The position numbers and the translations under genes are program-made. Positions 27,657 to 37,120 of a DNA stretch of 64,000 bases are shown here, one piece after another; the stretch's first letter is position 1; the number at the start of each line of letters is the position of its first letter. The notes under the pieces are model-generated. The model worked only from the letters and a program-made list of their open reading frames with translations. It searched no databases and was not told the origin of the DNA. This stretch comes from Streptosporangium pseudovulgare (GTDB lineage Bacteria > Actinomycetota > Actinomycetes > Streptosporangiales > Streptosporangiaceae): contig NZ_BMQJ01000003.1 of assembly GCF_014648055.1 (NCBI RefSeq), positions 248,001 through 312,000 of the forward strand, read 5' to 3'.

Positions 27657-29036
27657 AGTCGATTCGCCCATCCCGCCGGTGACCGGCACGCCGAGGTGCT
27701 GCCCGAGGAGCGCCCTCCGCACGCGCCCGCCGACCTCAACGGACTCGATCCCCACATCTGGCCGCGAACGGCCGGCCGTGACGGCGGCGCCGTCACGATC
27801 GGCGGCGCCGACGTCAGGGACCTGGTCGCCGAGCACGGCACGCCTCTCTACGTGGTGGACGAGGAGGACTTCCGTTCCCGGTGCCGCGACTACCGCGAGG
27901 CGTACGCCGACGGCGACGTCCACTACGCCGGCAAGGCGTTCCTGTGCCGTGAGACGGCCCGCTGGGTCATGCAGGAGGGCCTGGGCCTCGACGTGTGCAG
28001 CGGCGGCGAGCTGGCCGTCGCGCTGAGCGTCGGCTTCCCGCCCGAGCGGATCACGATGCACGGCAACAACAAGTCGCTCGCCGAGCTGGAGCGGGCCGTC
28101 GAGGCCGGTGTCGGGCACATCGTGGCCGACTCCTTCGAGGAGATCGCCCGCCTGGGCTTCCTCGCCGACAGGCACGGCAGACGCCCCCGGGTGATGATCC
28201 GCGTCACCGTGGGCGTGGAGGCGCACACCCACGAGTTCATCGCCACCGCCCACGACGACCAGAAGTTCGGCTTCTCCCTCGGCAGCGGCGCCGCGGCCGA
28301 GGCGGCCCGCCGCGTCCTGGCCCTGCCCCAGCTGGAGCTCGTCGGCCTGCACTCCCACATCGGCTCCCAGATCACCGACACGGCCGGGTTCGAGGTCGCC
28401 GCGCGGCGGCTGGCCACGCTCCTGGTGCAGATCAAGGAGGAGCACGGCGTCGTCCTGCCCGAGCTCGACCTCGGTGGCGGCTACGGCATCCCCTACGTCG
28501 AGGGCGACACCGCGCCCGACGTCAAGGTGATCGCCGACGGCCTGCGGGAGATCGTCGCCAGGGTGGCCGAGTCCGCCGGCCTGCCGGTGCCCCGGCTGAC
28601 CGTCGAGCCGGGCCGCAGCATCGCCGGCCGCGCGGGCGTGACGCTCTACGAGGTCGGCACGATCAAGGACGTCGAGGGGCTGCGCACCTATGTCAGCGTC
28701 GACGGCGGCATGAGCGACAACATCCGCACGGCCCTGTACGGTGCCGAGTACACCGCGCGCCTGGCCTCCAGGGAGAGCGACGCCGAGCCGATGCTCTCGC
28801 GCCTGGTGGGCAAGCACTGCGAGAGCGGCGACATGGTGGTCCGCGACCTGTGGCTGCCGGCCGACCTCGCCACCGGCGACCTGGTCGCGGTGGCCGGCAC
28901 CGGCGCCTACTGCCGGTCGCTGGCCAACAACTACAACTACCTCCCCAAGCCCGCCGTGGTGGCGGTCAGGGACGGGGAGTCCCGGGTGATCGTCCGCCGG
29001 GAGACCGAGGAAGACCTGCTGAGGGGCCAGCTGTGA
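27654..29036 (+). CDS. lysA: Diaminopimelate decarboxylase
   Basis: A 460-residue PLP enzyme that makes L-lysine from meso-diaminopimelate, the last lysine step. The N-terminus [18 protein letters not shown] matches actinomycete LysA, which supports the GTG at 27654 over the in-frame ATG at 27576. PLP lysine K94 is in [39 protein letters not shown] and [11 protein letters not shown] are the fold III phosphate and dimer motifs; the second-subunit Cys is in GKHCESGD. hom follows 34 bases later, probably on the same transcript. Confidence 0.96.
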   Translation: MSRFAHPAGDRHAEVLPEERPPHAPADLNGLDPHIWPRTAGRDGGAVTIGGADVRDLVAEHGTPLYVVDEEDFRSRCRDYREAYADGDVHYAGKAFLCRETARWVMQEGLGLDVCSGGELAVALSVGFPPERITMHGNNKSLAELERAVEAGVGHIVADSFEEIARLGFLADRHGRRPRVMIRVTVGVEAHTHEFIATAHDDQKFGFSLGSGAAAEAARRVLALPQLELVGLHSHIGSQITDTAGFEVAARRLATLLVQIKEEHGVVLPELDLGGGYGIPYVEGDTAPDVKVIADGLREIVARVAESAGLPVPRLTVEPGRSIAGRAGVTLYEVGTIKDVEGLRTYVSVDGGMSDNIRTALYGAEYTARLASRESDAEPMLSRLVGKHCESGDMVVRDLWLPADLATGDLVAVAGTGAYCRSLANNYNYLPKPAVVAVRDGESRVIVRRETEEDLLRGQL

Positions 29037-29070
29037 GGGCGGCCGTGAGCGAGAAGGGTGGTGCGGGCGC

Positions 29071-30363
29071 GTGGCTCTGAAAGTAGCCCTCCTCGGGTGC
29101 GGCGTCGTCGGCTCCCAGGTGATCCGGCTGATGCGCGAGCAGGCCGACGACCTCGCGGCGCGCGTCGGGGCCCCGCTGGAGCTCGCCGGGGTGGCCGTGC
29201 GGCGGCCCGGCCGCAGGCGCGACACCGACGTGGACCCGGCCCTGCTGACCACCGACGCCGAGGCGCTGGTGGCCCGGGACGACGTCGACATCGTCGTCGA
29301 GGTGATCGGCGGCATCGAGCCGGCCAGGTCCCTGATCCTGTCGGCCATGAAAGGCGGCAAGTCGGTCGTCACGGCCAACAAGGCGCTGCTCGCCGAGGAC
29401 GGCGCGACCGTCCACGCCGCGGCCCGGGCCAACGGCGCCGACCTCTACTTCGAGGCGGCCGTCGCCGGGGCCATCCCGCTGATCCGCCCGCTGCGCGAGT
29501 CGCTGGCGGGCGACCGGGTCCACCGGGTGATGGGCATCGTCAACGGCACCACCAACTACATCCTCGACAAGATGGACTCCACCGGGGCGTCGTTCTCCGA
29601 CGCGCTGGAGGAGGCCCAGGCCCTGGGGTACGCCGAGGCGGACCCCACCGCCGACGTCGAGGGCTTCGACGCCGCCGCCAAGGCCGCGATCCTCGCGAAG
29701 ATCGCCTTCCACAGCCGCGTGACGGCCGCGGACGTCCACCGCGAGGGCATCACCGAGGTCACCGCGGCCGACGTGGCCGGCGCCAGGGCGATGGGATACG
29801 TCATCAAGCTGCTGGCGATCTGCGCCCGCTCCGACGACGGCCGCTCCTTCGGCGTACGGGTCCACCCGGCCATGATCCCCAGGTCGCACCCGCTGGCCGG
29901 GGTCCGCGAGGCGTACAACGCGGTCTTCGTGGAGGCGGAGTCGGCCGGCCGGCTCATGTTCTACGGCGCGGGCGCCGGCGGCGCCCCGACGGCGAGCGCC
30001 GTGCTGGGCGACATCGTGGCCGTGGCGCGCAACCACCTGGCCGGCACCCGCGGCCCGGCGGAGTCCACCTACGCCGACCTGGCGGTGCACCCGATGGGCG
30101 AGACCGTCACGCGCTACCACGTCTCCCTGGACGTCGCCGACAAACCGGGCGTGCTCGCCCGGGTGGCCGACATGTTCGCCAGGCAGGACGTCTCCATCCA
30201 GACCGTCCGCCAGGAGGGGCACGGCGACGACGCCCAGCTCGTCCTGGTCACCCACCGCGCCGGCGACGCCGCCCTCTCGGCCACCATCCAGGGGCTGCGC
30301 GAGATGGACATCGTCCGCGACGTGGTGAGCGTCATGCGCGTCGAGGGCGAGGACATCGCCTGA
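29071..30363 (+). CDS. hom: Homoserine dehydrogenase
   Basis: A 430-residue NAD(P)-dependent enzyme that reduces aspartate semialdehyde to homoserine, the entry to threonine and methionine. N-terminal Rossmann motif LLGCGVVGSQV; then TANKALLAEDG, GIVNGTTNYILDKM and ADPTADVEGFDAAAK (catalytic region). The C-terminal ACT domain (about 345-425, LDVADKPGVLARVADMFARQDVSI) is the usual site of threonine feedback. It follows lysA closely. A strong hairpin lies 130 bases downstream, and thrC is 8.7 kb away instead of adjacent. Confidence 0.96.
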   Translation: MALKVALLGCGVVGSQVIRLMREQADDLAARVGAPLELAGVAVRRPGRRRDTDVDPALLTTDAEALVARDDVDIVVEVIGGIEPARSLILSAMKGGKSVVTANKALLAEDGATVHAAARANGADLYFEAAVAGAIPLIRPLRESLAGDRVHRVMGIVNGTTNYILDKMDSTGASFSDALEEAQALGYAEADPTADVEGFDAAAKAAILAKIAFHSRVTAADVHREGITEVTAADVAGARAMGYVIKLLAICARSDDGRSFGVRVHPAMIPRSHPLAGVREAYNAVFVEAESAGRLMFYGAGAGGAPTASAVLGDIVAVARNHLAGTRGPAESTYADLAVHPMGETVTRYHVSLDVADKPGVLARVADMFARQDVSIQTVRQEGHGDDAQLVLVTHRAGDAALSATIQGLREMDIVRDVVSVMRVEGEDIA

Positions 30364-30492
30364 TCCGCCGCGAGGCCGGCCCGCCCCGGGGTCCCGCGTG
30401 GGTTCCCGGGGCCGTCCGTTCCGCGGCTCGGACCTGATCCGGCCTGCGCGGCGGGCCGGGCGGGCCGGGCGGTCCGTCGCCGGGGTCCGGGG

Positions 30493-30518
30493 CCGTCCCG
30501 GCGGTTTCGCCGGGACGG
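30493..30518 (+). terminator. Terminator downstream of hom
   Basis: CCGTCCCGGCG (30493-30503) pairs perfectly with CGCCGGGACGG (30508-30518) around a GTTT loop, giving 11 G/C-rich pairs. Only TT follows. It closes the lysA-hom transcript. Confidence 0.75.
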
Positions 30519-30568
30519 TTCGATGACATCCCGTGCGCCGGTGATCACCGGCTTGTACCGTGGTGCGC

Positions 30569-31549
30569 ATGACCCCCTCCGCCGCCCGCAGGGCCGTGCC
30601 CGCCGACAGGACCGTCCGCCGGACGCGGCCGCCGGTGACGGCGGCCGTCCTGACGACGCTTCTGACCGTGCTCCTGACGGCGCTTCCCGCGATGCTCCCG
30701 GGGACGCTTCCGGGCGCGACGGCCCGGGCGGACGGTCGGGGGGATCCCGGGGCCGCCGGGCACCGTACGGCGGGAGGGGCCGGCGCGGAGGCCGACGGAG
30801 CCCGCGCGGCCGGGACGGCCGGGACCCGGGCGCCGAAGCGGGCCGGGGCGATCGTCTCGCTGACCTTCGACGACGGCGACGCCACCCACCCGGCCGTCGC
30901 CCGCATGCTGGAGCGGCACGGCATGCGCGGCACCTTCTACGTCAACACCGGCACGGTCGGGCACGAGCTCAAGCTGACCCGCCGCGGGCTCGCCGCGATC
31001 GCCCGGGCGGGCCACGAGATCGGCGGCCACACGCTGACCCACCTCCGCCTGCCCGAGCTGTCCGTCGCCGAGCAGCGCGCCCAGATCTGCGACGACCGCA
31101 GGAAGCTGGTGGCCTGGGGATACCGGCCCGCCACGCTCGCCTACCCCTTCGGCTCGGTGGACGCCCGCGCCGAGGCCGCGGCCCGCCGGTGCGGCTACGA
31201 CGCGGCCCGCGACGTCGGCGGGCTCCGCGAGTTCTCGTGCCCGGCCTGCCCGGCGGCGGAGACCCTGCCGCCCAGAGACCGGCACGCGATCCGCACGGCG
31301 AGCTCGGCGGGCCCGGACACGCCGCTGAGGCGCCTGAAGCAGCAGGTCTTCGACGCCGAGAAGAGCGGCGGGGTCCTGCCGCTGGTCTTCCACCGGGTCT
31401 GCGAGGACTGCGGCGACTACTCGGTGTCGCCGAAGCTGCTGGAGGACTTCCTCGGCTGGCTGGCGACCCGCGGGTCCCACGGCACGGCCGTCCGGCCGCT
31501 GGGGGAGGCGGTCGGCGCCCGCTACCGCCCGCTGCCGCGCGGCGAGTGA
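30569..31549 (+). CDS. Exported polysaccharide deacetylase (NodB domain)
   Basis: A 326-residue carbohydrate esterase 4 family protein. A signal peptide or anchor helix (VTAAVLTTLLTVLLTALPAML) starts near 23, followed by a low-complexity Ala/Gly linker to about 90. The NodB domain has motif 1 SLTFDDGDATHP (catalytic base and metal Asp), motif 2 GHTLTHLRL (metal His pair) and motif 3 LAYPFGSVDARA. It should remove acetyl groups from an extracellular amino-sugar polymer, perhaps peptidoglycan or a surface glycan made by the neighbouring glycosyltransferases. In-frame GTG codons at 30560 and 30563 are alternative starts; no ribosome site is clear. Confidence 0.85.
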   Translation: MTPSAARRAVPADRTVRRTRPPVTAAVLTTLLTVLLTALPAMLPGTLPGATARADGRGDPGAAGHRTAGGAGAEADGARAAGTAGTRAPKRAGAIVSLTFDDGDATHPAVARMLERHGMRGTFYVNTGTVGHELKLTRRGLAAIARAGHEIGGHTLTHLRLPELSVAEQRAQICDDRRKLVAWGYRPATLAYPFGSVDARAEAAARRCGYDAARDVGGLREFSCPACPAAETLPPRDRHAIRTASSAGPDTPLRRLKQQVFDAEKSGGVLPLVFHRVCEDCGDYSVSPKLLEDFLGWLATRGSHGTAVRPLGEAVGARYRPLPRGE

Positions 31550-31614
31550 CCCGCCCGGCCTCCGACGCACGGGCCGGATGGGACATTTCGTGAAAAATAG
31601 CCTTTCACCCTCGC

Positions 31615-31629
31615 TATCCTTCGCTGGTG
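31615..31629 (+). promoter_or_regulatory. -10 element of leaderless glycosyltransferase gene
   Basis: TATCCT (31615-31620) lies six bases before the GTG at 31627, so the mRNA should begin at the start codon. The same TATCCTTTCGC-like core precedes the gene at 23811. A run GTGAAAAATAG lies 19 bases upstream near the -35 position but is not canonical. Confidence 0.5.
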
Positions 31630-32877
31630 CCCGTTCAGCCTTCCCCCTCCCCGGACGTCCCCGAGTCCCCCGTCCCGGACACCGCTGAGACGGGCCCCGC
31701 CGAGGCGGATCCCGCCGAGACCGGTCCCGCCGAGACCGGTCCCGCGACCCCCGAGGGGTTCAAACGAGCCGCCGACGGGCCGGTGGCCGAACTGGTGTGG
31801 GACGGCCGGCGCTGGGCCGCGGACGGCGAACCGCTCGGCGAGCGTCCGAGCGCCGCCGAGGTCGCCCGCCTGCGGCCGTTGCGGGGCCTGGCCGTACGGT
31901 GGCCCGCCGAACCGGTGCCGGCCGGCACGGTCACCGGGCTGGCCGCGGCCGGGGTGCCGCTGCACGCCGCCGCCTCGCCGGGCTGGGTCGAGCCCGGCCT
32001 GGCCCGCCTGCTCGCGGCCTGGACGCCCGGGGACGACCCCGGCGGGCCCCGTTCGGTGTCCGCCCTGCGCCGTGAGGAGCACAGCGTGCGGCTGCGCCGC
32101 CACGCGCTGCGCGGCCCGGCCGCCGGGACGGCGGGAGCCGCCGGAGCCCGAACCGGGGCCGGGGCCGGGGCCGGTGCGGGCACGGCGCCGAAGGTCAGCG
32201 TCGTGATGTCCAGCATGCGGCCGCACCACCTCGGCCAGGCGCTCACCCAGATCGCCCGCCAGCGGGGGGTGGAGGTCGAGGTCCTGCTCGCCCTGCACGG
32301 CGTTCCGGCCGGCCACGAGGCGGTACGGCGGGCCCTGGCCGCCTGCGAGGCGTCGGTGACGGTCGTCGAGGTCGCCGCCGACGTCCCCTTCGGGACGGCG
32401 CTCAACACGGCCGCCCTGCGGGCCGGCGGCGACTACGTCGCCAAGTGGGACGACGACGACTGGTACGGGCCCGAGCACCTGGCCGACCTGCTCATGGCGC
32501 GGTCCTACTCCGGCGCCGACATCGTGGGCACCGCCGCCGAGTTCTTCTACCTGGAGCCGCTGGACGCCACCGTCCGCCGCACCGACTACACCGGCGAGAT
32601 CTGGTCCGACCACGTGGCCGGCGGCACGATCCTGCTCGCCCGGGACCGGTTCACCGAGACCGGCGGCTTCCCCGCCCTGCCGAGCGGGGTGGACGCGGCC
32701 TTCCTCAAGGCCGCCCACGCCGCCGGGGCGCGCGTCTACCGCACCCACGGCCTCGGCTACGTGCTGCGGCGCTCGGTACGGGCCCAGCACACCTGGCGGC
32801 TCCCGCTCGCCCACTTCCTGCGCGTCGCGTCCAGCCAGTGGCGCGGCTTCCGCCCGAGCCTGCTTCTGGAAGCGTGA
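31627..32877 (+). CDS. Family 2 glycosyltransferase-like protein
   Basis: A 416-residue protein. The first 190 residues are Pro/Glu/Ala-rich followed by a small variable domain. The GT2 (GT-A) domain begins near 190: KVSVVMSSMRPHHLGQAL; FGTALNTAALRAGGDYVAKWDDDDWYGPEHL carries the metal-binding DDDD; ADIVGTAAEFFYLEP and HVAGGTILLARDRFTETGGF follow. It presumably transfers a sugar from a nucleotide donor to a surface polymer. Its TGA overlaps the next ATG by one base (TGATG), so the two glycosyltransferases are coupled. Confidence 0.83.
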   Translation: MPVQPSPSPDVPESPVPDTAETGPAEADPAETGPAETGPATPEGFKRAADGPVAELVWDGRRWAADGEPLGERPSAAEVARLRPLRGLAVRWPAEPVPAGTVTGLAAAGVPLHAAASPGWVEPGLARLLAAWTPGDDPGGPRSVSALRREEHSVRLRRHALRGPAAGTAGAAGARTGAGAGAGAGTAPKVSVVMSSMRPHHLGQALTQIARQRGVEVEVLLALHGVPAGHEAVRRALAACEASVTVVEVAADVPFGTALNTAALRAGGDYVAKWDDDDWYGPEHLADLLMARSYSGADIVGTAAEFFYLEPLDATVRRTDYTGEIWSDHVAGGTILLARDRFTETGGFPALPSGVDAAFLKAAHAAGARVYRTHGLGYVLRRSVRAQHTWRLPLAHFLRVASSQWRGFRPSLLLEA

Positions 32878-34733
32878 TGACACCACGGATCCCCGGCAAC
32901 GACCACCGCGTCCTCACCCCGCCCGAGCCCGGCGCCTGGACGCCCTCGCTGCGGGTCAGCGTGGTCGTGCCCGCCTACGGCGGCCAGGACAAGCTCGACC
33001 TGGTGCTCGCGGGGCTGGCCGGGCAGAGCTACCCCGCCGAGCTGACCGAGGTCATCGTGGTGGACAACGGGAGCGACCCGCCGCTGCGCCTGCCCGCGCT
33101 CCGGCCGCCGGGCACGAGACTGATCGCCTGCCCGGTCCCGGGCCGGGCGCACGCCCGCAACGCCGGGCTCGCGGCCGCCACCGGCGACGTGATCCACTGG
33201 CTCGACTCCGACGTGGTCCTCGACCGCCTGTCGGTCGAGGCGCACATGCGCTGGCACCACGTGGCGCCGTACCTCGTGGTGACCGGCTACCTGCGCTTCA
33301 CCCCCGCGGAGTTGCCCACGCCGGAGGCGGTGGCCGCCGCCGGCGACCTGGCGGAGCTGTTCGAGCCCGCCGAGCCGCACGCCTGGCTGGTGGACCTGAT
33401 CGAGCGCACCGGCGGCCTCACCGACAACCCGCACCGCGCGTTCAGCCTGCACGTGGGCGGCGCCACCTCGGTCGGCGCCGCGCTGCTCACGGCGGCCGGG
33501 CCGATGGACACCGACCTCATCCTCGGCCAGGACACCGAGATGGGCTACCGGCTCGCCCAGGCGGGCGCGGTCTTCGTGCCCGAGCCGCTGTCCCGGGCCT
33601 TCCACCTCGGCCCCACCATGCGGATGCGCGGCAAGGCGCCGATCGACCGGGTCAGCCACGCGTTCGTGGCCGACCGGATCCCGTCCTACCGCTGGCTGCG
33701 CTCCCACCCGGCGCGGCAGTGGAAGGTGCCCTACCTGGAGGTGGTCGTCGAGGCCGGCGGGCGGGCGGGCTACGACGAGGTCCGCGCCACGGTCGACGCC
33801 GTCCTCGCCGGCACCCTCCCCGACGTCGCGGTCACCGTCGTCGGGCCCTGGGACCGCGTCGCCGCCGAGGGTCGCGCGCCGCTGCGCAACCCGGACCTGG
33901 AATCGGCGCTGGTCCGCGGCCACTACGCCCACGAGGGGAGGGTGCGCTTCGCCCTCACCGCCCCCGAGGCGGCCCGCGTGACCGTGCCGTACCGCGAGGG
34001 GGCCACGCCGTACCCGGGGGAGCGGCCGGAAGGGGAACGGAGGCCGGAGGGGGAGCGGGGCTCGGTGACGGCGGCGCCGTACCGGCTGCGGCTGCCCGCG
34101 GGCTGGACGCCGGACGAGGACACCCTGGCGCGCCTGCTCGACCTGGCCGTCGAGGGCGAGTACGGCCTGGTCTCCGTGCTGCTGGCCGAGGAGACCGGAA
34201 ACGCCGGGGACGCCGGGGACCAGGGGAACGCGGACGGCGCCGAGGGCACCGAGGGCACCGGGGACACCAGGGGCGGGGCGAGTGAAGGAGGCGACGGGGA
34301 CGCGGGGCTGGTGACGGCCCGGCTGGAGCGCACCGCCGCGTTCGCCCGCGCCGCGATCGTCGCCGGCGAGGGCGAGGACCTCGACGATGCCGTGGACGAC
34401 GTCTTCGGGGTCCTCTGGGTGGACGGCGAGACCTACGGATTCACCACGGGGCCGCGGCAGATCACCGGACGCCGGAGCGCCTACCGGGCCCGGACCGAGG
34501 CGCGGGCCGAGGCCGACCGCCTCGCCAGGGAGGCCGAACGGCTCCGTGGCGAGGTGGCCCGGTGGAAGGAGGAGTCGGGCCGCTGGCGCAGGAACGCCGT
34601 CGAGCTGCGGCGCGAGGTCGGCGGGCTGCGCAAGGAGCTGGCGGCGGCCCGCAAGGAACTGGCCGCCGCCAGGAAGGTGATGCAGCTCGGCCTGCTGTCG
34701 TCGGTCAGGCGGGCGCTCGCGCGCCGCCGGTGA
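32877..34733 (+). CDS. Family 2 glycosyltransferase with C-terminal coiled coil
   Basis: A 618-residue protein. The GT2 domain (about 18-290) starts PSLRVSVVVPAYGGQDKLDLVLAG and has [14 protein letters not shown] and the DxD-like HWLDSDVVLD. Then VGGATSVGAALLTAAG and LGQDTEMGYRLAQAGAVF match the acceptor-side motifs. A middle part is Glu/Gly/Asp-rich with no recognised domain, and the last 90 residues are a strong coiled coil (ARAEADRLAREAERLRGEV...). It is a paralogue of the protein encoded at 37121-38875. Substrates unknown; surface glycan synthesis is inferred. Confidence 0.82.
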   Translation: MTPRIPGNDHRVLTPPEPGAWTPSLRVSVVVPAYGGQDKLDLVLAGLAGQSYPAELTEVIVVDNGSDPPLRLPALRPPGTRLIACPVPGRAHARNAGLAAATGDVIHWLDSDVVLDRLSVEAHMRWHHVAPYLVVTGYLRFTPAELPTPEAVAAAGDLAELFEPAEPHAWLVDLIERTGGLTDNPHRAFSLHVGGATSVGAALLTAAGPMDTDLILGQDTEMGYRLAQAGAVFVPEPLSRAFHLGPTMRMRGKAPIDRVSHAFVADRIPSYRWLRSHPARQWKVPYLEVVVEAGGRAGYDEVRATVDAVLAGTLPDVAVTVVGPWDRVAAEGRAPLRNPDLESALVRGHYAHEGRVRFALTAPEAARVTVPYREGATPYPGERPEGERRPEGERGSVTAAPYRLRLPAGWTPDEDTLARLLDLAVEGEYGLVSVLLAEETGNAGDAGDQGNADGAEGTEGTGDTRGGASEGGDGDAGLVTARLERTAAFARAAIVAGEGEDLDDAVDDVFGVLWVDGETYGFTTGPRQITGRRSAYRARTEARAEADRLAREAERLRGEVARWKEESGRWRRNAVELRREVGGLRKELAAARKELAAARKVMQLGLLSSVRRALARRR

Positions 34734-34850
34734 CGACTCCGGCTCAGCCCGGGGAACGGTCTCTCCGGGCGGACGCTCACGCGCCGCGGACTCCGGGCCG
34801 CGCGGGGAGCGGCCCTCCCCGGCGGATGCTCACGCGCCGCCGGTGACGAC
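34715..34850. repeat. Repeat shared by the 3' ends of two convergent genes
   Basis: GCTCGCGCGCCGCCGGTGACGAC (34715-34737) recurs with one mismatch at 34828-34850, and its first 13 bases again at 34775-34787. The first copy spans the stop of the glycosyltransferase gene; the last contains, on the other strand, the stop of the methyltransferase gene. It looks like a small duplication that supplied a new gene end. Confidence 0.6.
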
Positions 34851-35627
34851 CCCGACCCCGCCCAGGAAGTAGTTCCCGATGCCCCGGTAGGGCACCTCGG
34901 CGCCCGGTTCGGGACGCCACTCGGGAAGGTTGACGACGCCCGGCTCCACCACGTCGAAGCCGTCGAACATGCGGACGATCTCCTCGCCGGTCCGGGCGAC
35001 GAAGGGCGCGGACGCCCGGTCGTAGGCCTGGGTGACGGCGCCGGCGGCCTGGGGCCGGGCGTCGATCGCCACGTGCGACAAGATCAGGTGACTGCCGGGC
35101 GCCATGGCCTCGCGCAGCGTGGCGATGACGCCCAGCGGGTCCTCCTCGTCCGGGACGAAGTGCATGACCGACAGCAGCAGGACCGCCACCGGCCGGTCGA
35201 AGTCGATCGCCGCCCGCACGTCCGGGTCGGAGAGGATCTCGCGGGGGCGGCGCAGGTCGCCCTCGACGATCGTCACCCGGTCGTCCTTGCCGAGGATCGC
35301 CCTGCCGTGGACCAGGACGGTCGGGTCGTTGTCCACGTAGACGACCCGGGCGCCCGGGGCGACCTGGTGCACGTTGTCCTGGGTCGGCAGGCCGGCCCCG
35401 AGGTCGAGGAACTGGTCGATGCCGGAGGCGGCGGAGAAGGTGACGGCGCGGCCCAGGAACGCGCGGTTGAACCGGGTGCTGTGCCGGATCTCCGGGACCG
35501 CGGCCAGGGCCCGTTCCGCGGCCTCCCGGTCGGCGGGGAAGTTGTCCTTGCCGCCCAGGTAGTAGTCGTACATGCGGGCGACGTTGGGAACGTCCGTGCG
35601 AATGCCCTTGGGTATCTGGTCGGTCAC
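34830..35627 (-). CDS. SAM-dependent methyltransferase, DUF574 (Methyltransf_19) family
   Basis: A 265-residue protein of an actinomycete-expanded family. The opening IPKGIRTDVPNVARMYDYYLGGKDNFPADREAA is diagnostic. The SAM site is IDQFLDLGAGLPTQDNVHQVA, followed by ARVVYVDNDPTVL (acidic residue binding ribose) and VAVLLLSVMHFVPDE. Substrate unknown. The GTG at 35627 has GGGGGAG six bases upstream; the longer in-frame ATG at 35711 would add residues not seen in the family. It runs opposite to both neighbours. Confidence 0.88.
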   Translation of the reverse strand: MTDQIPKGIRTDVPNVARMYDYYLGGKDNFPADREAAERALAAVPEIRHSTRFNRAFLGRAVTFSAASGIDQFLDLGAGLPTQDNVHQVAPGARVVYVDNDPTVLVHGRAILGKDDRVTIVEGDLRRPREILSDPDVRAAIDFDRPVAVLLLSVMHFVPDEEDPLGVIATLREAMAPGSHLILSHVAIDARPQAAGAVTQAYDRASAPFVARTGEEIVRMFDGFDVVEPGVVNLPEWRPEPGAEVPYRGIGNYFLGGVGVVTGGA

Positions 35628-35720
35628 GAGCCGCTCCCCCGGGGTGGTTTTCCGAAATGCGGTGATCATATCGGTAGGAGGGCCTTGGAGAAGCGCCCCC
35701 GGAGCTGACAAGATCGCCGC

Positions 35721-37049
35721 ATGGCCGCCTCCTCCCCGCGCCGGGTCCTTGGCCTCCAGCTCGCCGACGGCATCGGCCGCGGCAACATGTGGGCCTTCCT
35801 GTTCCTGGCGTTCACCTCGACCATGGTCATCTCCTTCCTACCCGCGGCGCAGCCGTACGTGCTGAAGGGTGTCCTGGGCGTCGCCGGGGACGACACGGGG
35901 AAGATCGTCGGGTTGCTCGGCTCCGCCGCCGAGATCGCGATGATCGCCAGCCTGGCCTGGTACGGGGCGCTGGCCGACCGGTTCGGCCGCCGGCCGATCG
36001 TGGTCATCGGGTTCACGCTGTGCGCGCTGGGCGCGGGGCTGTTCCCGTTCGCCGGGGACACCGGCGTGCTGGTGGCGCTGCGGGTGGTCTTCGCCCTGGG
36101 CGTGGCCGCGCTGAACGGCATGCTCTCCACACTGGCCATCGACTACGTCCGCGACCGCTCCCGGGGGAAGTCCTACGGCCTGGTCGGCCTGTTCAGCGGG
36201 CTCGGCGCGATGGTCGCGGTGCTCGCGCTGGTCCGCCTGCCCCAGGCCCTGGAGGAGGGCGGCGCGGAGCCGGTCACCGCGGCCCGCCTGTCGTTCCTGC
36301 TCGTCGCCGCCGCCGTCCTCGGCGTCGCCGTGCTGATGTGGTTCACCCTGTCCGCCGCGCGGGTCAGCGAGAGCGCCGCGCGCGTCCCGCTCACCCGCCT
36401 GGTCCGCGAGGGCGTGACGCTGGCCCGCGATCCCGGGGTGGCGCTGTCCTACGCCGCGGCGTTCGTCGCCCGCGCCGACCTCGCGGTGGTCGCCGGCTTC
36501 CTGTCGCTGTGGATCACCGACTACGCCACGAGGGAACACGGCATGTCGGCCGCCGAGGCGCTGGCCCGCGCCGGGGCCGTGGTCGGCGTCGCGCAGACCG
36601 TCGCCATGCTCGGGGCGCCGCTGTTCGGCTGGCTGGGCGACCGGATGCGCCGCCAGGACGTGCTCATCCTCGCCCAGGTGGTCGCGGCCGCCTCCTACCT
36701 GTCCACGCTGCTGGTCGACGATCCACTCGGAGCCGGGATGATGCCGGTGGCGGTGCTCGTCGGACTGGGGGAGATCGCCGCCATCACCACCGCGGGCCCG
36801 CTCCTGGCCGAGCGGGTTCCGGCCGCCGTGCGCGGGTCGGCCTACGGCGTGCAGACGCTCTGCGGGGCCGTGGGGATCCTGGTGGTCTCCTCGCTCGGCG
36901 GCGCGCTGTACGACTCCTGGCGGCCCGCCGCGCCGTTCGTGATCTCGGGGGTGTGCGGCCTGCTCGTCGTCGCCTTCGGCCTGGCCGTACGGCGGCGCAT
37001 CGCGCCCCCGGCCGCCGAGCGTGAGGACGAACCGGCCGCCGCCCGCTGA
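35721..37049 (+). CDS. Major facilitator superfamily transporter
   Basis: A 442-residue membrane protein with about twelve transmembrane helices. The MFS motif A appears after TM2 as LADRFGRRPIVV and again in the second half as FGWLGDRMRRQD, showing the internal duplication. TM5 and the central loop (ARVSESAARVPLTRLVREG) are typical. It is a drug/metabolite exporter or sugar permease; substrate not predictable. The ATG follows an AAGATC-like -10 by few bases, so the transcript may be leaderless. It converges on a glycosyltransferase gene. Confidence 0.87.
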   Translation: MAASSPRRVLGLQLADGIGRGNMWAFLFLAFTSTMVISFLPAAQPYVLKGVLGVAGDDTGKIVGLLGSAAEIAMIASLAWYGALADRFGRRPIVVIGFTLCALGAGLFPFAGDTGVLVALRVVFALGVAALNGMLSTLAIDYVRDRSRGKSYGLVGLFSGLGAMVAVLALVRLPQALEEGGAEPVTAARLSFLLVAAAVLGVAVLMWFTLSAARVSESAARVPLTRLVREGVTLARDPGVALSYAAAFVARADLAVVAGFLSLWITDYATREHGMSAAEALARAGAVVGVAQTVAMLGAPLFGWLGDRMRRQDVLILAQVVAAASYLSTLLVDDPLGAGMMPVAVLVGLGEIAAITTAGPLLAERVPAAVRGSAYGVQTLCGAVGILVVSSLGGALYDSWRPAAPFVISGVCGLLVVAFGLAVRRRIAPPAAEREDEPAAAR

Positions 37050-37120
37050 CCCGGCCCGCCGGGCGCCCGTCCGGCCGCCGGGCGGACGCGCCGTACGGGC
37101 GGGCGCGCCGTACGGGTGGG

